Origin: Nitrospira sp.
GTDB lineage: Bacteria > Nitrospirota > Nitrospiria > Nitrospirales > Nitrospiraceae
Reading direction: 5' to 3'
DNA length: 64,000 nucleotides
Assembly (NCBI GenBank): GCA_005116835.1
Contig: SWDM01000014.1
Location: 124,001 to 188,000 of the forward strand
The notes under the pieces were generated by a model. It did not search any database. It saw nothing but the letters and a program-made list of their open reading frames with translations, and was not told where the DNA came from. Made by a program: the position numbers and the translations under genes. Shown here piece by piece: positions 51,446 to 60,190 of the stretch (positions are counted from its first letter, which is position 1; the number at the start of each line of letters is the position of its first letter).

Positions 51446-51684
51446 GCAAAAGGCCGCTTCCGTCTTTGGATGGCAGGTTGCCGGCGACCCTGTGCCATGA
51501 AATCTGCCGTGAATTTCTTCAGACTGCCCATGAGTGGCGCCCACGAGAGCTTTTTCGGGCGAATGACGAGGGTATTACCGCGTTGCTGAATTTCGACTTC
51601 GTCGCCATCAAGCTGGAACTCCCGAGGAATTCTGACTGCTTGACTATTCCCGCTCATAAAAATCCGTGTTTTCTTTGTGGCCAT
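51442..51684 (-). CDS. vapB: VapB-type antitoxin (AbrB/MazE fold)
   Basis: An 80-residue protein starting MATKKTRIFMSGNSQAVRIPREFQLDGDEVEIQQRG, the classical VapB swapped-hairpin DNA-binding domain. The C-terminal part (LSWAPLMGSLKKFTADFM) should bind the toxin. Start at 51684, preceded by CTGGAGGAG. Probably binds GTATAT-N8-ATATAC upstream to repress its operon. Confidence 0.92.
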   Translation of the reverse strand: MATKKTRIFMSGNSQAVRIPREFQLDGDEVEIQQRGNTLVIRPKKLSWAPLMGSLKKFTADFMAQGRRQPAIQRRKRPFA

Positions 51685-51710
51685 AAGTGCGCGCTCCTCC
51701 AGTCCTATTT

Positions 51711-51730
51711 GTATATACGTGATGATATAC
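51711..51730 (-). promoter_or_regulatory. Putative VapB operator
   Basis: Inverted repeat GTATAT-N8-ATATAC, 26 bases before the vapB start codon. AT-rich in a GC-rich region, as common for TA operators. Confidence 0.55.
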
Positions 51731-51880
51731 GGGTCTGCAGAATGAGTCAATGGATCGTCCGCTGATCGCTGCTCTCTCATCAAGTCAGGTAGTCGCCCTG
51801 AGCGCTTCGATTGCTCGTTATTGCGTGCATCGTTGATTTCACGGTTGCTGCCGTCTATAGTTTGCTGACCGTTGCGGTCC

Positions 51881-51956
51881 AGTTTGGTTTGTTTATTCGT
51901 TGAGTTGGTCTGGTTCAACCAAACAAACCAAATAAACTAAATAAACAAAACAAACT
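51881..51956. repeat. Nonamer inverted-arm repeat, copy 8
   Basis: GGTTTGTTT and GGTTCAACC around the core; right arm CAACCAAACAAACC, CAAATAAAC, CTAAATAAACAAAAC. It ends at the ATG of the TPR gene (51961), in its leader. Confidence 0.83.
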
Positions 51957-51960
51957 GCCC

Positions 51961-53022
51961 ATGAATCGCCGCCTCCAACATAGTGCCATCCTGCTATTTG
52001 CCCTTTGCCTGGTCGTGCTTTCCCCTCTTGTCCCGGTCTCGGCGGCTGAGCAACCGGATGTTGCGCAGCGGCACTATGAGCGAGGCGCTGCGCTGCTGAA
52101 AAAAGGCGACGTTGTTGGGGCATCCGAGGCTGCTAAGAAAGCCATCGAGTTGAATCCCTCCTCCGCTGAAGCGCACCATTTGTTAGGCATGATCTACTTC
52201 AAAGAGAGAAAGCCGGCTCAGGCTGTCGATGCCTTCACTCAGTCGCTCAAGTTGAAGCCTGCCTACCCCGATGCTTTGAACGATTTGGCGAAAGTCTATC
52301 GGATTCAGGGAAAACTGGCCGAAGCGGAGCAGGCTCTCAAACGGGCAATCGAGGCCGACCCGCACCATGCCGATTCGTATCTCCACTTAGCCAAGCTGTA
52401 TGAACGACGTCGCGACGTTGCCTCGGCCACTCAGGCCTATCAAGCGTTGTTAGCCGCTCATCCGAGCCACCGTGATGGCCTATATAATCTTGCATTACTC
52501 TATGAGGCGCATGGAGATAATCATGGGGCGAGTGAGATGCTGGCCCGCCTGCTTAAGCTCGACCACAAACATGCCGACGCCTGGTACCTCGCTGGACGGA
52601 TAGCGGAGAAAAATAACGCGCTCACGGAAGCAGCGGACTCGTATAGAAGGGCCATTGCGGCGAAACCTGGGTTTGTGGCTGCGCACTACAATCTAGCGTT
52701 TATTGATCGGAGCCAAGACCGGCCCCTGGAGGCGGAGCAGGAGTTTCTTGAGGTGTTGCGGTACCGCCCAGAGTATGCCGAGGCCCATATGAATCTGGGC
52801 GTGATCTACACCGGCTTGAATAGGCTCGATGAGGCGGAGCAGTCCTACGAACGAGCTGTCGTGTTAAAACCGAACTATGCTGAAGGGCATTACAATCTGG
52901 GTGTCTTCTACGAGTTGCATCGGAAAGACCTACCGAAAGCCCTCGCCCAATATCACCTGTATCTGAACCTCGGCGGGCGGGACGATCGTGTCCAGCGAAT
53001 TGTCGGAACGGCGGGGCGGTGA
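51961..53022 (+). CDS. Exported TPR protein
   Basis: A 353-residue protein with a signal peptide (about residues 1-28) and about eight tandem tetratricopeptide repeats from residue 35 to the end, with W/Y-G-Y-P consensus positions such as AEAHHLLGMIYFKERKPAQAVDAFTQSLKLKPAYPDAL and AEAHMNLGVIYTGLNRLDEAEQSYERAVVLKPNY. Typical of protein-protein scaffolds in the periplasm. The leader is a nonamer repeat, so no classical ribosome site precedes the ATG. Confidence 0.9.
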   Translation: MNRRLQHSAILLFALCLVVLSPLVPVSAAEQPDVAQRHYERGAALLKKGDVVGASEAAKKAIELNPSSAEAHHLLGMIYFKERKPAQAVDAFTQSLKLKPAYPDALNDLAKVYRIQGKLAEAEQALKRAIEADPHHADSYLHLAKLYERRRDVASATQAYQALLAAHPSHRDGLYNLALLYEAHGDNHGASEMLARLLKLDHKHADAWYLAGRIAEKNNALTEAADSYRRAIAAKPGFVAAHYNLAFIDRSQDRPLEAEQEFLEVLRYRPEYAEAHMNLGVIYTGLNRLDEAEQSYERAVVLKPNYAEGHYNLGVFYELHRKDLPKALAQYHLYLNLGGRDDRVQRIVGTAGR

Positions 53023-53031
53023 ACGAAGAGC

Positions 53032-53114
53032 CGTTAATCGTGAATTGTTATTCGTGAATCGCAAAAGCGAGACTTGGACCTCGCGTTTAACGATTAACGT
53101 GTAACGCATAACGG
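53032..53114. repeat. Heptamer inverted-arm repeat (GTTAATC type)
   Basis: Left arm GTTAATC, GTGAATT, GTTATTC, GTGAATC; right arm CGTTTAA, CGATTAA, CGTGTAA, CGCATAA. Between convergent genes. Confidence 0.82.
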
Positions 53115-53121
53115 GTATGGG

Positions 53122-53643
53122 TCACCAGTAAGGCCAACGTCGATAAGAACCCCAATAAGGCCCCCAATAGGGACTTGGCCCCATATAGGGGTGGATGACG
53201 CGGGGCATGTCTTCCGCTCCGGCCCAGACTTGCACACGTTTGATAGTAATGAGGGGATAGGTATAGTCCGTTTCATCCAATGGCAGACTGACGGAACCGG
53301 AGACTTCGCCGGTCACAGTGACTCTGGTCCCAGGCGGGAGGGTCGCGGGATCGAGGAATTCTTGCTGAAGAGCGAGGAACCGGCCTTGGGACTGAGTCAA
53401 GTCAGATCCGGGACGAGAGGATCGATCGAGCGGCAGCTGTAGAATTTCGATCCTTGTGCTGTCCTTCTGTCGTCGAGCCGATAATACTTTGCCACCGAAG
53501 ACCACCGTTTGACCTTTGAAGGAGTCCGGGGTTGCCTTGACTTGCAGGAAGGTAAGCGCCTGTCTGTCTTCCGCCTCTTGCATCGAGGCGCAGCCTGCAA
53601 GTGAGACGAGCGAGATGAATATCGATAGCAGCGTTGCCAGCAT
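53122..53643 (-). CDS. Slp family outer-membrane lipoprotein
   Basis: A 173-residue protein with start at 53643, signal peptide and lipobox LAGC (about residue 17). TFLQVKATPDSFKGQTVVFGGKVLSARRQKDSTRIEILQLPLD and GRFLALQQEFLDPATLPPGTRVTVTGEVSG match the Slp/YeaY family of starvation- or carbon-limitation-induced outer-membrane lipoproteins. The C-terminus is rich in Trp, Tyr, Pro and Gly (YMGPSPYWGPYWGSYRRWPYW). Confidence 0.85.
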   Translation of the reverse strand: MLATLLSIFISLVSLAGCASMQEAEDRQALTFLQVKATPDSFKGQTVVFGGKVLSARRQKDSTRIEILQLPLDRSSRPGSDLTQSQGRFLALQQEFLDPATLPPGTRVTVTGEVSGSVSLPLDETDYTYPLITIKRVQVWAGAEDMPRVIHPYMGPSPYWGPYWGSYRRWPYW

Positions 53644-53785
53644 GGGCACAGTATAACAGAGAGTAAGTTCGCGATACATTCGCTATAATGAGCGATCAGT
53701 GTCGATAGAACAGATTGCGGACAAATCGGGTTATACACAATGTACTGTTGGGATCATACATATTGGTGCTGCTGAAAAATAATCT

Positions 53786-53910
53786 CAGGATGCTCAAAAA
53801 GGCTGTCCAGCAAGGCCGCAGGGAGCTCGGCGACCGAAACGTACCCTTGGGGTACGTTGCAGGGAGACGGGCGACTGAGAACGCCGCTGGCGGACTTTTT
53901 CAGCATCCTG
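53786..53910. repeat. Hairpin-type repeat of the CAGGCTGCTCAAAAAGG family
   Basis: CAGGATGCTCAAAAAGGC and the inverse GACTTTTTCAGCATCCTG pair; the middle carries ACGTACCC TTG GGGTACGT as in 49613. The outermost bases differ from the 49613 copy on both arms (GGATGC/GCATCC versus GGCTGC/GCAGCC). In the leader of the DsbA-like gene. Confidence 0.82.
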
Positions 53911-53927
53911 CCAAGAAAGGAGTCGAT

Positions 53928-54584
53928 ATGGTGAAAAGACGGTGTATGTACTGGGTCTTGGCAGTCTGTGCGGTTGTATGGACGGTCGCTATTCTGTGGG
54001 TCGCGCCGGCCGCAGCGGTCCCTCTCGATCTGAACGGTAAGTACGAGGTCATGACGGGTGAAGTGTCTACGCATACGCCCGGCAAGGTGAAAATGATCGA
54101 GTTTGCCGACTTTTATTGCCCTCATTGTCATCTTTTCGACGAGACTGCGATCCCGCAGCTGATGAAAGAGTTCGGGAACAAGCTGGAGATTACGATGGTC
54201 GGCTTTCCCGTCATTCGTGGGAAACTCCCGACCGCATTCGATATGTATGAGCAGGCCAGGATGATGGGTAAGGGCAACGAGATGAGGAAGGTGTTGTTTC
54301 GCACGATCCACAAAGACAAGATCGACGGTGTGCTGGATCGCTCGCTACGGGAAGTGCTGATTAAGGAAGTGGGCCTCGATCCGAAAGTGTTTGAAGAAGG
54401 AATGACCAGCGGAAAGCCGGCTAGGGCGGTTGACGAGGGCAAGCGGTGGGGCGAACGGATTAAGGTATCATCCACTCCTTCAATCTTGCTGGATGGCAAT
54501 ATCAAGGTCGATGGCGCGAACATGAGCCCTGAAAATGTCATGTCGATCATTCGGAGCATTCTGGAAAACGACGCGAAGAGGTAA
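53928..54584 (+). CDS. DsbA-like thiol:disulfide interchange protein
   Basis: A 218-residue periplasmic protein; ATG at 53928 with AAAGGAG upstream. Signal peptide about residues 1-33. CPHC near residue 63 is the DsbA/DsbG active site, and STPSILLDGNIKVDG contains the cis-proline. EFADFYCPHCHLFDETAIPQL is typical of the DSBA-like thioredoxin domain. It may introduce or correct disulfides in exported copper or cytochrome proteins. DsbB and other partners are not seen here. The copper ATPase gene follows. Confidence 0.92.
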   Translation: MVKRRCMYWVLAVCAVVWTVAILWVAPAAAVPLDLNGKYEVMTGEVSTHTPGKVKMIEFADFYCPHCHLFDETAIPQLMKEFGNKLEITMVGFPVIRGKLPTAFDMYEQARMMGKGNEMRKVLFRTIHKDKIDGVLDRSLREVLIKEVGLDPKVFEEGMTSGKPARAVDEGKRWGERIKVSSTPSILLDGNIKVDGANMSPENVMSIIRSILENDAKR

Positions 54585-54591
54585 GCTTGAA

Positions 54592-54677
54592 AGTACTGAG
54601 TGCTGAGTACTGAGTGCTGAGACCTAAGTGCCGAAAGTCTGAAAACTCAGCACTCAGCACTTTGAACTCAGAACTCC
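54592..54677. repeat. Heptamer inverted-arm repeat (GTGCTGA/ACTCAGC type)
   Basis: Left arm GTACTGA, GTGCTGA, GTACTGA, GTGCTGA; right arm ACTCAGC twice, ACTTTGA, ACTCAGA. Lies between the DsbA-like and ATPase genes. A shorter relative lies at 17085-17112. Confidence 0.82.
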
Positions 54678-54689
54678 TTCTGAGGGAAG

Positions 54690-57230
54690 ATGGCGATTGA
54701 TCCAATCTGTGGGATGACGGTCGATCCGGCTACGGCAGCCGGAAGCCATGACTACCAAGATCAGCGTTACTATTTTTGCGGCCTCTTTTGCCTGGAACGA
54801 TTCAAGGCCGATCCGGAACGGGCGTTACAGCCGCGGTCAGTAAGTCCTCCCAAGCCGACCACAAGAAGATCCCTTCCCATGATGCAATCTGCTCCGGTTG
54901 TGACCGGGCCTGCATCCATCGATCCCGTGTGTGGGATGACAGTATATCCAGCGACTGCAGCTGGTTCTTATCAGTACAAAGGGAAGACCTTCTACTTTTG
55001 TGCAACGAGTTGCCTCACCAAGTTTCGGATCGATCCGACCCACTATTTGATATCTCCTGAGCAGCGCGCTCCGCTCGTCATGCCGGTACTTCCTGGAGGG
55101 GTGGTTGAGTATATCTGCCCGATGGACCCGGAAGTGCTTGAGACCAAACCGGGGGCTTGCCGGATTTGCGGAATGGCGTTGGAACCCAAAGTCGTCTCGC
55201 TTGAAGATGAAGGGAATCCCGAGCTTGAAGACATGACCAAGCGGTTCTGGTTCTGTCTCGGGCCTTCCCTCTTGGTTATGCTCCTGGCCATGGCCGACAT
55301 GGTTCCCGGTTTATCGCTTCCCCAGGCCTTGACCGGCACGACGAGGAACTGGGTGCAATGGGTGCTGGCGACACCGGTGGTGCTCTGGGGAGGCTGGCCG
55401 TTTTTCCAGCGAGGATGGAGTTCAGTGGTGAGCTGGGCTCCCAACATGTTCACGCTCATTGCCATGGGAACTGGCGCGGCCTATGGCTACAGCACTCTCG
55501 CCACCGTCGCACCGACGATGCTTCCCAGTTCATTCCATCTGCACGATGGCTCCATCGCGGTCTATTTTGAAGCTGCGGCCATTATTACGCTGCTCGTCCT
55601 GCTCGGACAGGTCCTTGAGTTGAAGGCCCGGAGTCAGACGAGCTCCGCAATTCGTTCGTTGCTTCGGCTTGCGCCAAAGACGGCCAGGTTGATCAAACCG
55701 GACGGCGGTGAGGAAGATGTGCCGCTTGAGCACATTCGGGTAGGTCTTCGACTGCGTGTCAGGCCGGGAGAACGAGTGCCGGTCGATGGAATGGTCGAAG
55801 AAGGTATGACGTCTGTGGATGAATCCATGATCACAGGGGAATCGATCCCGGTCCAAAAAACAGTCGGAGTACGGGTGACCGGGGGGACCATCAACGGCAC
55901 AGGTGGGATCGTCATGGTCGCAGAACGAGTCGGGCGAGACACGATGCTTGCCCGGATCGTGCAGATGGTCAGTGAGGCGCAACGGACCAGAGCGCCGATC
56001 CAGCGCCTTGCGGATGTGACCGCGGGATATTTTGTTCCATTGGTTGTGGCTGCTGCGGCGATTACGGCAGTCGCTTGGGCGATCTGGGGTCCGGAACCGA
56101 AGTTGGCCTATGCGCTGGTCAATGCCGTGGCGGTTCTGATCATTGCCTGTCCCTGCGCGTTGGGATTGGCAACGCCGATGTCGATCATGGTCGGAACCGG
56201 TCGTGGGGCGACGGTGGGGGTCTTGGTGAAGAAGGCTGAGGCGTTGGAGGTGTTCGGTAAGGTCGATACGCTCGTCGTCGATAAGACCGGAACCCTCACG
56301 GAGGGTAAGCCGAAACTCCTGTCGGTGTTGGTGGCGCCGCCATGGTCCGATGCGGATCTGTTGCGTCTCGCGGCAAGCCTTGAACGCAGCAGCGAGCATC
56401 CGCTGGCGACAGCAGTGGTGGCAGGGGCCGAAGGGCGAGGGATCCAATGCGTTCCTGCTACGCAATTTCGTTCGGTGACGGGGAAGGGTGTGATCGGGAT
56501 GGTCACTGGTCGTCGCGTTGCCATTGGGACGACGGCATTCCTGCAACAGGACGTTGGGGTATCCGGTGAGAGCCTCACGCATCTGGACAAAGAGGCGGCT
56601 GCGCTTCGCCGTGAAGGGCAAACAACCCTGTTTGTTTCCGTCGATGAGCAGGTTGCCGGCGTAATTGGCGTGGGAGATCCGATTAAAGCCTCTACTCGTG
56701 AAGCTTTGCGTGAGCTGAAGGCCGAAGGCATCCACGTCGTCATGGTGACGGGAGATCATCTCGATACGGCAGAGGCGGTGGCCCGGCAGCTTGGCATTGA
56801 GGATGTCATGGCGAATGTCTTGCCGGCGCAAAAGGGAGAAATCATTGCCAGGCTTAAATCGCAAGGCCGCGTGGTCGCGATGGCCGGTGATGGTGTGAAT
56901 GATGCCCCTGCCCTGGCGTTGGCTGACGTCGGTATTGCGATGGGAACAGGGGCGGATACGGCCATTGAAAGCGCAGGCATGACGCTGGTGAAGGGGGATC
57001 TGCGCGGGCTGCTTCGCGCGCGGAGGCTGAGCCAGTCCACGATGCGGAATATCCGGCAAAATCTCTTATTTGCCTTTCTCTACAACGTGATCGGCGTTCC
57101 CATCGCAGCCGGCGCGTTGTATCCGGTCTGGGGAATACTCTTGAGTCCCATGATTGCCAGTGCCGCCATGACCTTCAGCTCCGTGTCTGTCATCTCCAAC
57201 GCCCTCCGCCTGCGGCATGTGGAATTGTAA
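54690..57230 (+). CDS. Heavy-metal (copper) P1B-ATPase with two YHS domains
   Basis: An 846-residue exporter. Residues about 1-45 and 75-120 are two YHS domains ([15 protein letters not shown] and [15 protein letters not shown] with paired Cys later), followed by a heavy-metal-binding domain [18 protein letters not shown] near 140. Then TM region, TGES loop, CPC in [12 protein letters not shown] (about 487), [12 protein letters not shown] phosphorylation loop (about 531) and [11 protein letters not shown] (about 733). CPC indicates Cu or Ag. YHS domains replace the usual HMA domains. Export to the periplasm protects the cell or supplies cuproenzymes. Confidence 0.93.
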   Translation: MAIDPICGMTVDPATAAGSHDYQDQRYYFCGLFCLERFKADPERALQPRSVSPPKPTTRRSLPMMQSAPVVTGPASIDPVCGMTVYPATAAGSYQYKGKTFYFCATSCLTKFRIDPTHYLISPEQRAPLVMPVLPGGVVEYICPMDPEVLETKPGACRICGMALEPKVVSLEDEGNPELEDMTKRFWFCLGPSLLVMLLAMADMVPGLSLPQALTGTTRNWVQWVLATPVVLWGGWPFFQRGWSSVVSWAPNMFTLIAMGTGAAYGYSTLATVAPTMLPSSFHLHDGSIAVYFEAAAIITLLVLLGQVLELKARSQTSSAIRSLLRLAPKTARLIKPDGGEEDVPLEHIRVGLRLRVRPGERVPVDGMVEEGMTSVDESMITGESIPVQKTVGVRVTGGTINGTGGIVMVAERVGRDTMLARIVQMVSEAQRTRAPIQRLADVTAGYFVPLVVAAAAITAVAWAIWGPEPKLAYALVNAVAVLIIACPCALGLATPMSIMVGTGRGATVGVLVKKAEALEVFGKVDTLVVDKTGTLTEGKPKLLSVLVAPPWSDADLLRLAASLERSSEHPLATAVVAGAEGRGIQCVPATQFRSVTGKGVIGMVTGRRVAIGTTAFLQQDVGVSGESLTHLDKEAAALRREGQTTLFVSVDEQVAGVIGVGDPIKASTREALRELKAEGIHVVMVTGDHLDTAEAVARQLGIEDVMANVLPAQKGEIIARLKSQGRVVAMAGDGVNDAPALALADVGIAMGTGADTAIESAGMTLVKGDLRGLLRARRLSQSTMRNIRQNLLFAFLYNVIGVPIAAGALYPVWGILLSPMIASAAMTFSSVSVISNALRLRHVEL

Positions 57231-57266
57231 GTGCGCCTCCGGCACACGCATGTTAGGCTACAACGC

Positions 57267-57365
57267 TGGTTTATTTTGTTTATTTAGTTGGTTTGGTTTA
57301 TCTGATTGGTTTCGTTCAACCAAACGGACTAGACAGACGAAATAGACCGAACAGACCAGACAGAC
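57267..57365. repeat. Nonamer inverted-arm repeat, copy 9
   Basis: GGTTTATTT, TGTTTATTT and GGTTTGGTT units in the left arm; CCAAACGGA, CTAGACAGA, CGAAATAGA and CGAACAGAC units in the right arm. Upstream of the HtrA gene; the most diverged copy. Confidence 0.78.
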
Positions 57366-57397
57366 TTTTGGGGCAGCCTGCTAGAAAGGACCGTCGC

Positions 57398-58813
57398 GTG
57401 GTTGGATCCAACGTTCTATTGCGAGTGGTGATCGGGCTCGGTGTGGGGGGCGCGCTCCTGGCTGGAACAGGTCTGGCTGAGAATCGGGCGATTCCTCCTG
57501 TGGCGAGCGGGGGAGAACTTCAGGCGCAGGTCAAGGTGACTGCGACCAAAGTGATTCCTGCTGTCGTCAGCATTGCCTCCACAGTGATGGTCCGCGATCA
57601 AGCGTTCAGCGACGAAGCACTGCCGTTCGGGTTGTTCAAGGACGTCCCGTCGCGGCGGCAGTACGGCCAAGGTTCCGGTGTCATCGTGTCGTCGGATGGC
57701 TACATTATGACGAATAACCATGTCATTGCCGACGCCGTCGATGTAGAAGTAATTCTTGCCGACCGGCGGCAATTCAAAGGGCGTGTAGTGGCCACCGATC
57801 CGAAAACCGATGTGGCGGTGGTGAAGATTCAGGCGACCAATCTTCCGACCGTGACATGGGGAGATTCGAGCACGCTCGCCGTCGGCGAATTTGTGCTCGC
57901 GATCGGGAACCCGCTCGGGTTAAGCCGCAGCGTGACGTTCGGCATTGTCAGTGCCGTCGGTCGCGCGGATGTCGGGGTCGCGGATTTCGAAGATTTCATT
58001 CAAACCGATGCCCCCATCAATCCAGGCAATTCCGGCGGGGCCTTGGTGACGCTCAATGGGGAGTTGGTGGGGATCAATACGGCTATTGCCAGCCCCACAG
58101 GTGGCAGCGTCGGCGTGGGCTTCGCCATCCCGAGCAATATGGCCAGGGCCGCCATGCAGAGCCTGCTCAAGACCGGTCATGTCGTTCGTGGGTTCCTCGG
58201 CGCCTCGACGCAAGACGTGACGCCGATATTGGGCAAGGTCTTTCGTCTTCCCGACGTGAAGGGAGCGATCGTGACCGATGTGCAGGCGAAAGGGTCCGCC
58301 GAGAAAGCCGGACTCAAGCGCGGAGATGTGATCGTGAGATTCGACGGGCGCGACGTGATGGATAGCGGACATCTTCGAAACCTCGTGGCTGCCTCGACGA
58401 TCGGGAGCAAGCATCGGCTGGACCTCATGCGCGAGAGTAAACCCTACCAAGCCGAATTGGTTGTGCAGGAAGCGCCGCGTGAACGGGTCAAGAAGAACCA
58501 GGCTGCGTCGTCCTCAGCCGCCACGGCCCATCCCCTTACCGGCGTCGTCTTCGACGATGTTACAGCGCCGTTGGCTCGGCAAATGGATCTGGCTGTGACC
58601 AGCGGGGTGGTGGTCACGGACATCGAAGAAGGAAGCCTGGCTGAATCCTCCGGTCTCCAGCCGGGAGACGTAGTACTGGAACTCAACCGTCAGCCCGTTC
58701 CAAACTTCTCCGTCTTTCAGCGATTGGCCGATCCGATTAAGCCATCCGATCTTGCCCTCCTGCTGGTCAACCGGCAGGGGAACGTCATGTACATCCCCGT
58801 CAAGGGTGAGTAG
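57398..58813 (+). CDS. HtrA/Do-like periplasmic serine protease with two PDZ domains
   Basis: About 471 residues; GTG at 57398 with AGAAAGGA upstream. Signal or anchor residues about 1-28. The catalytic triad is His in MTNNHVIADA (near 107), Asp in PKTDVAVVKI (near 138) and Ser in NPGNSGGALV (near 211). PDZ domains at about 250-345 and 385-465. It degrades or refolds misfolded envelope proteins. Located next to DsbA-like and copper-exporter genes, but a separate promoter is likely because of a repeat in between. Confidence 0.95.
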   Translation: MVGSNVLLRVVIGLGVGGALLAGTGLAENRAIPPVASGGELQAQVKVTATKVIPAVVSIASTVMVRDQAFSDEALPFGLFKDVPSRRQYGQGSGVIVSSDGYIMTNNHVIADAVDVEVILADRRQFKGRVVATDPKTDVAVVKIQATNLPTVTWGDSSTLAVGEFVLAIGNPLGLSRSVTFGIVSAVGRADVGVADFEDFIQTDAPINPGNSGGALVTLNGELVGINTAIASPTGGSVGVGFAIPSNMARAAMQSLLKTGHVVRGFLGASTQDVTPILGKVFRLPDVKGAIVTDVQAKGSAEKAGLKRGDVIVRFDGRDVMDSGHLRNLVAASTIGSKHRLDLMRESKPYQAELVVQEAPRERVKKNQAASSSAATAHPLTGVVFDDVTAPLARQMDLAVTSGVVVTDIEEGSLAESSGLQPGDVVLELNRQPVPNFSVFQRLADPIKPSDLALLLVNRQGNVMYIPVKGE

Positions 58814-58823
58814 GGGGAGTGCA

Positions 58824-58923
58824 GGGTGACCAGACGCCTCACGTGCTCGCAGACCGCGCACAATAAGAATGTGCTCGGTCGATGCGCGCAGTCTGAGGCG
58901 ACCTGGTCACCCCGCTTTAGGGG
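58824..58923 (+). repeat. Covarying hairpin element, copy F
   Basis: A 100-bp element starting 11 bases after the protease stop: GGGTGACCAG/CTGGTCACCC, CGCCTCA/TGAGGCG, CGCA/TGCG, GACCG/CGGTC, GCACA/TGTGC with loop ATAAGAA, plus constant TGCT, GA, CGCAGT. It could act as a terminator of the protease gene. The remaining gap to 59065 shows no gene. Confidence 0.78.
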
Positions 58924-59065
58924 AAGTAGATTCCAGGGTGAATGCACACACTCAGAAGGATGATCTGGCTGTTCCACTCCTATCCTCCTGAGGCCGCTCG
59001 TTGCATGGGCACAGGAGACTCACCGGGCCATCTTTCTCCTGCTGGCAGTCTTTCCCTGCATCCTG

Positions 59066-60190
59066 CTAGAGAGGGATCAGTTTGAGATCGAAGGTTCGTT
59101 CGATGAGCCAGGCGCAGGCGAGACCGGCGATGGCGAGCGAACCGCTCACCAGCACCAGCCGTTGATAGGACCAGGATCTTCTCAGACCGTAAGCCATCGG
59201 CAAGAACATCGCGACGATCGCCAGTTGACCCACCTCCACTCCCAGATTGAAACTCACTAAGCTCAGCGCGAGAGATTCTTTTGGCAGACCGAGGTCGCTC
59301 AGCACCGTAGCAAACCCAAAGCCGTGAATCAGGCCGAACAGAAATGCCACTAACCAACGGCGCTGGGAAAGGGCTGGATAGAGATTGGCGCATGCAGCAT
59401 AGATAACCGATGCGGCGATTGCGGATTCGACCAGTCGCGATGGTAGCGCGATCAGGCCTAGGGTCGCCAAGCCGAGGGTGATCGAGTGGGCGAGGGTAAA
59501 GGCGGTGACGATCGCAACGACTTCTCCGAGAGCGGAGAAGAAATCGGGAGTCGATTCCCACCGGCCTCCGGCTCTCCGCAGCACGGAGGGTAACAGTAAT
59601 GCCAGCAGAAATAGCACGTGGTCATAACCAAGCCAGATATGCCAGATACCTTCCTGTGCATATTGTCGGATCTGTCGCCATGCCGAAGTCGTACCGATCG
59701 TAAATTGTTGAGCCGGCGATTCCTGACTGAAGATCGCGGCCAGCGTTTCGTTTCCGCCCGTGAGTTTCAGCAGCCCCTTGTGCTGGGCATCGAGCTCGAA
59801 GAGGAGCCGATAATCGATCGAGAAATCGCGAATGGGGGCTGGACAGGTTGTGGTGAATCGCAGCACCGCATAGGTGCCGTCTGTGTGATGGTCGATCAAC
59901 TGATCGGCGATGGCTGTTGAACAGGGCCTCTTGCCGGTGTGAACGGTCAGATGCGAGAACGCATAGGAGGCGATGGCATCGTGCCTGGCACGCACCTCTC
60001 CCCAGGTAATGGCTCCGTCGCCGTCGGTATCCAAGCCGATTGCATAATCCAGGTCGCGCAACGCGATATCCCATCGCCCTTCGGCCTGTGAGTCGTTCAC
60101 CGTAAAAGAGAGATAACTGTCGCTGGGCTTGTGGGCCCAGGCGGGAGCGCTCAGAAGAAGAAGTATCGCCAGGGCAAGGATTAGCCGCAT
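59066..60190 (-). CDS. HupE/UreJ-like membrane protein with EF-hand-like loop
   Basis: A 374-residue protein; start 60190 with GGAGGAG upstream. Signal peptide about residues 1-20, then an exported domain with DTDGDGAITWGEV, a calcium-type EF-hand loop (about residues 55-67). The C-terminal half is the HupE/UreJ_2 domain with several membrane helices and conserved segments IWLGYDHVLFLLALLLPSVL, VTAFTLAHSITLGLATLG and FGLIHGFGFATVLSDLGLP. HupE/UreJ relatives import nickel. Last gene of the DUF4331-TonB-TPR-HupE operon; its start overlaps the TPR gene stop. Confidence 0.88.
   Translation of the reverse strand: MRLILALAILLLLSAPAWAHKPSDSYLSFTVNDSQAEGRWDIALRDLDYAIGLDTDGDGAITWGEVRARHDAIASYAFSHLTVHTGKRPCSTAIADQLIDHHTDGTYAVLRFTTTCPAPIRDFSIDYRLLFELDAQHKGLLKLTGGNETLAAIFSQESPAQQFTIGTTSAWRQIRQYAQEGIWHIWLGYDHVLFLLALLLPSVLRRAGGRWESTPDFFSALGEVVAIVTAFTLAHSITLGLATLGLIALPSRLVESAIAASVIYAACANLYPALSQRRWLVAFLFGLIHGFGFATVLSDLGLPKESLALSLVSFNLGVEVGQLAIVAMFLPMAYGLRRSWSYQRLVLVSGSLAIAGLACAWLIERTFDLKLIPL

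Noticed and set aside
55530-57059. 509-codon minus-strand frame opposite the copper ATPase
   Set aside because: It mirrors a well-supported P-ATPase gene and has histidine- and arginine-rich composition typical of an antisense frame.
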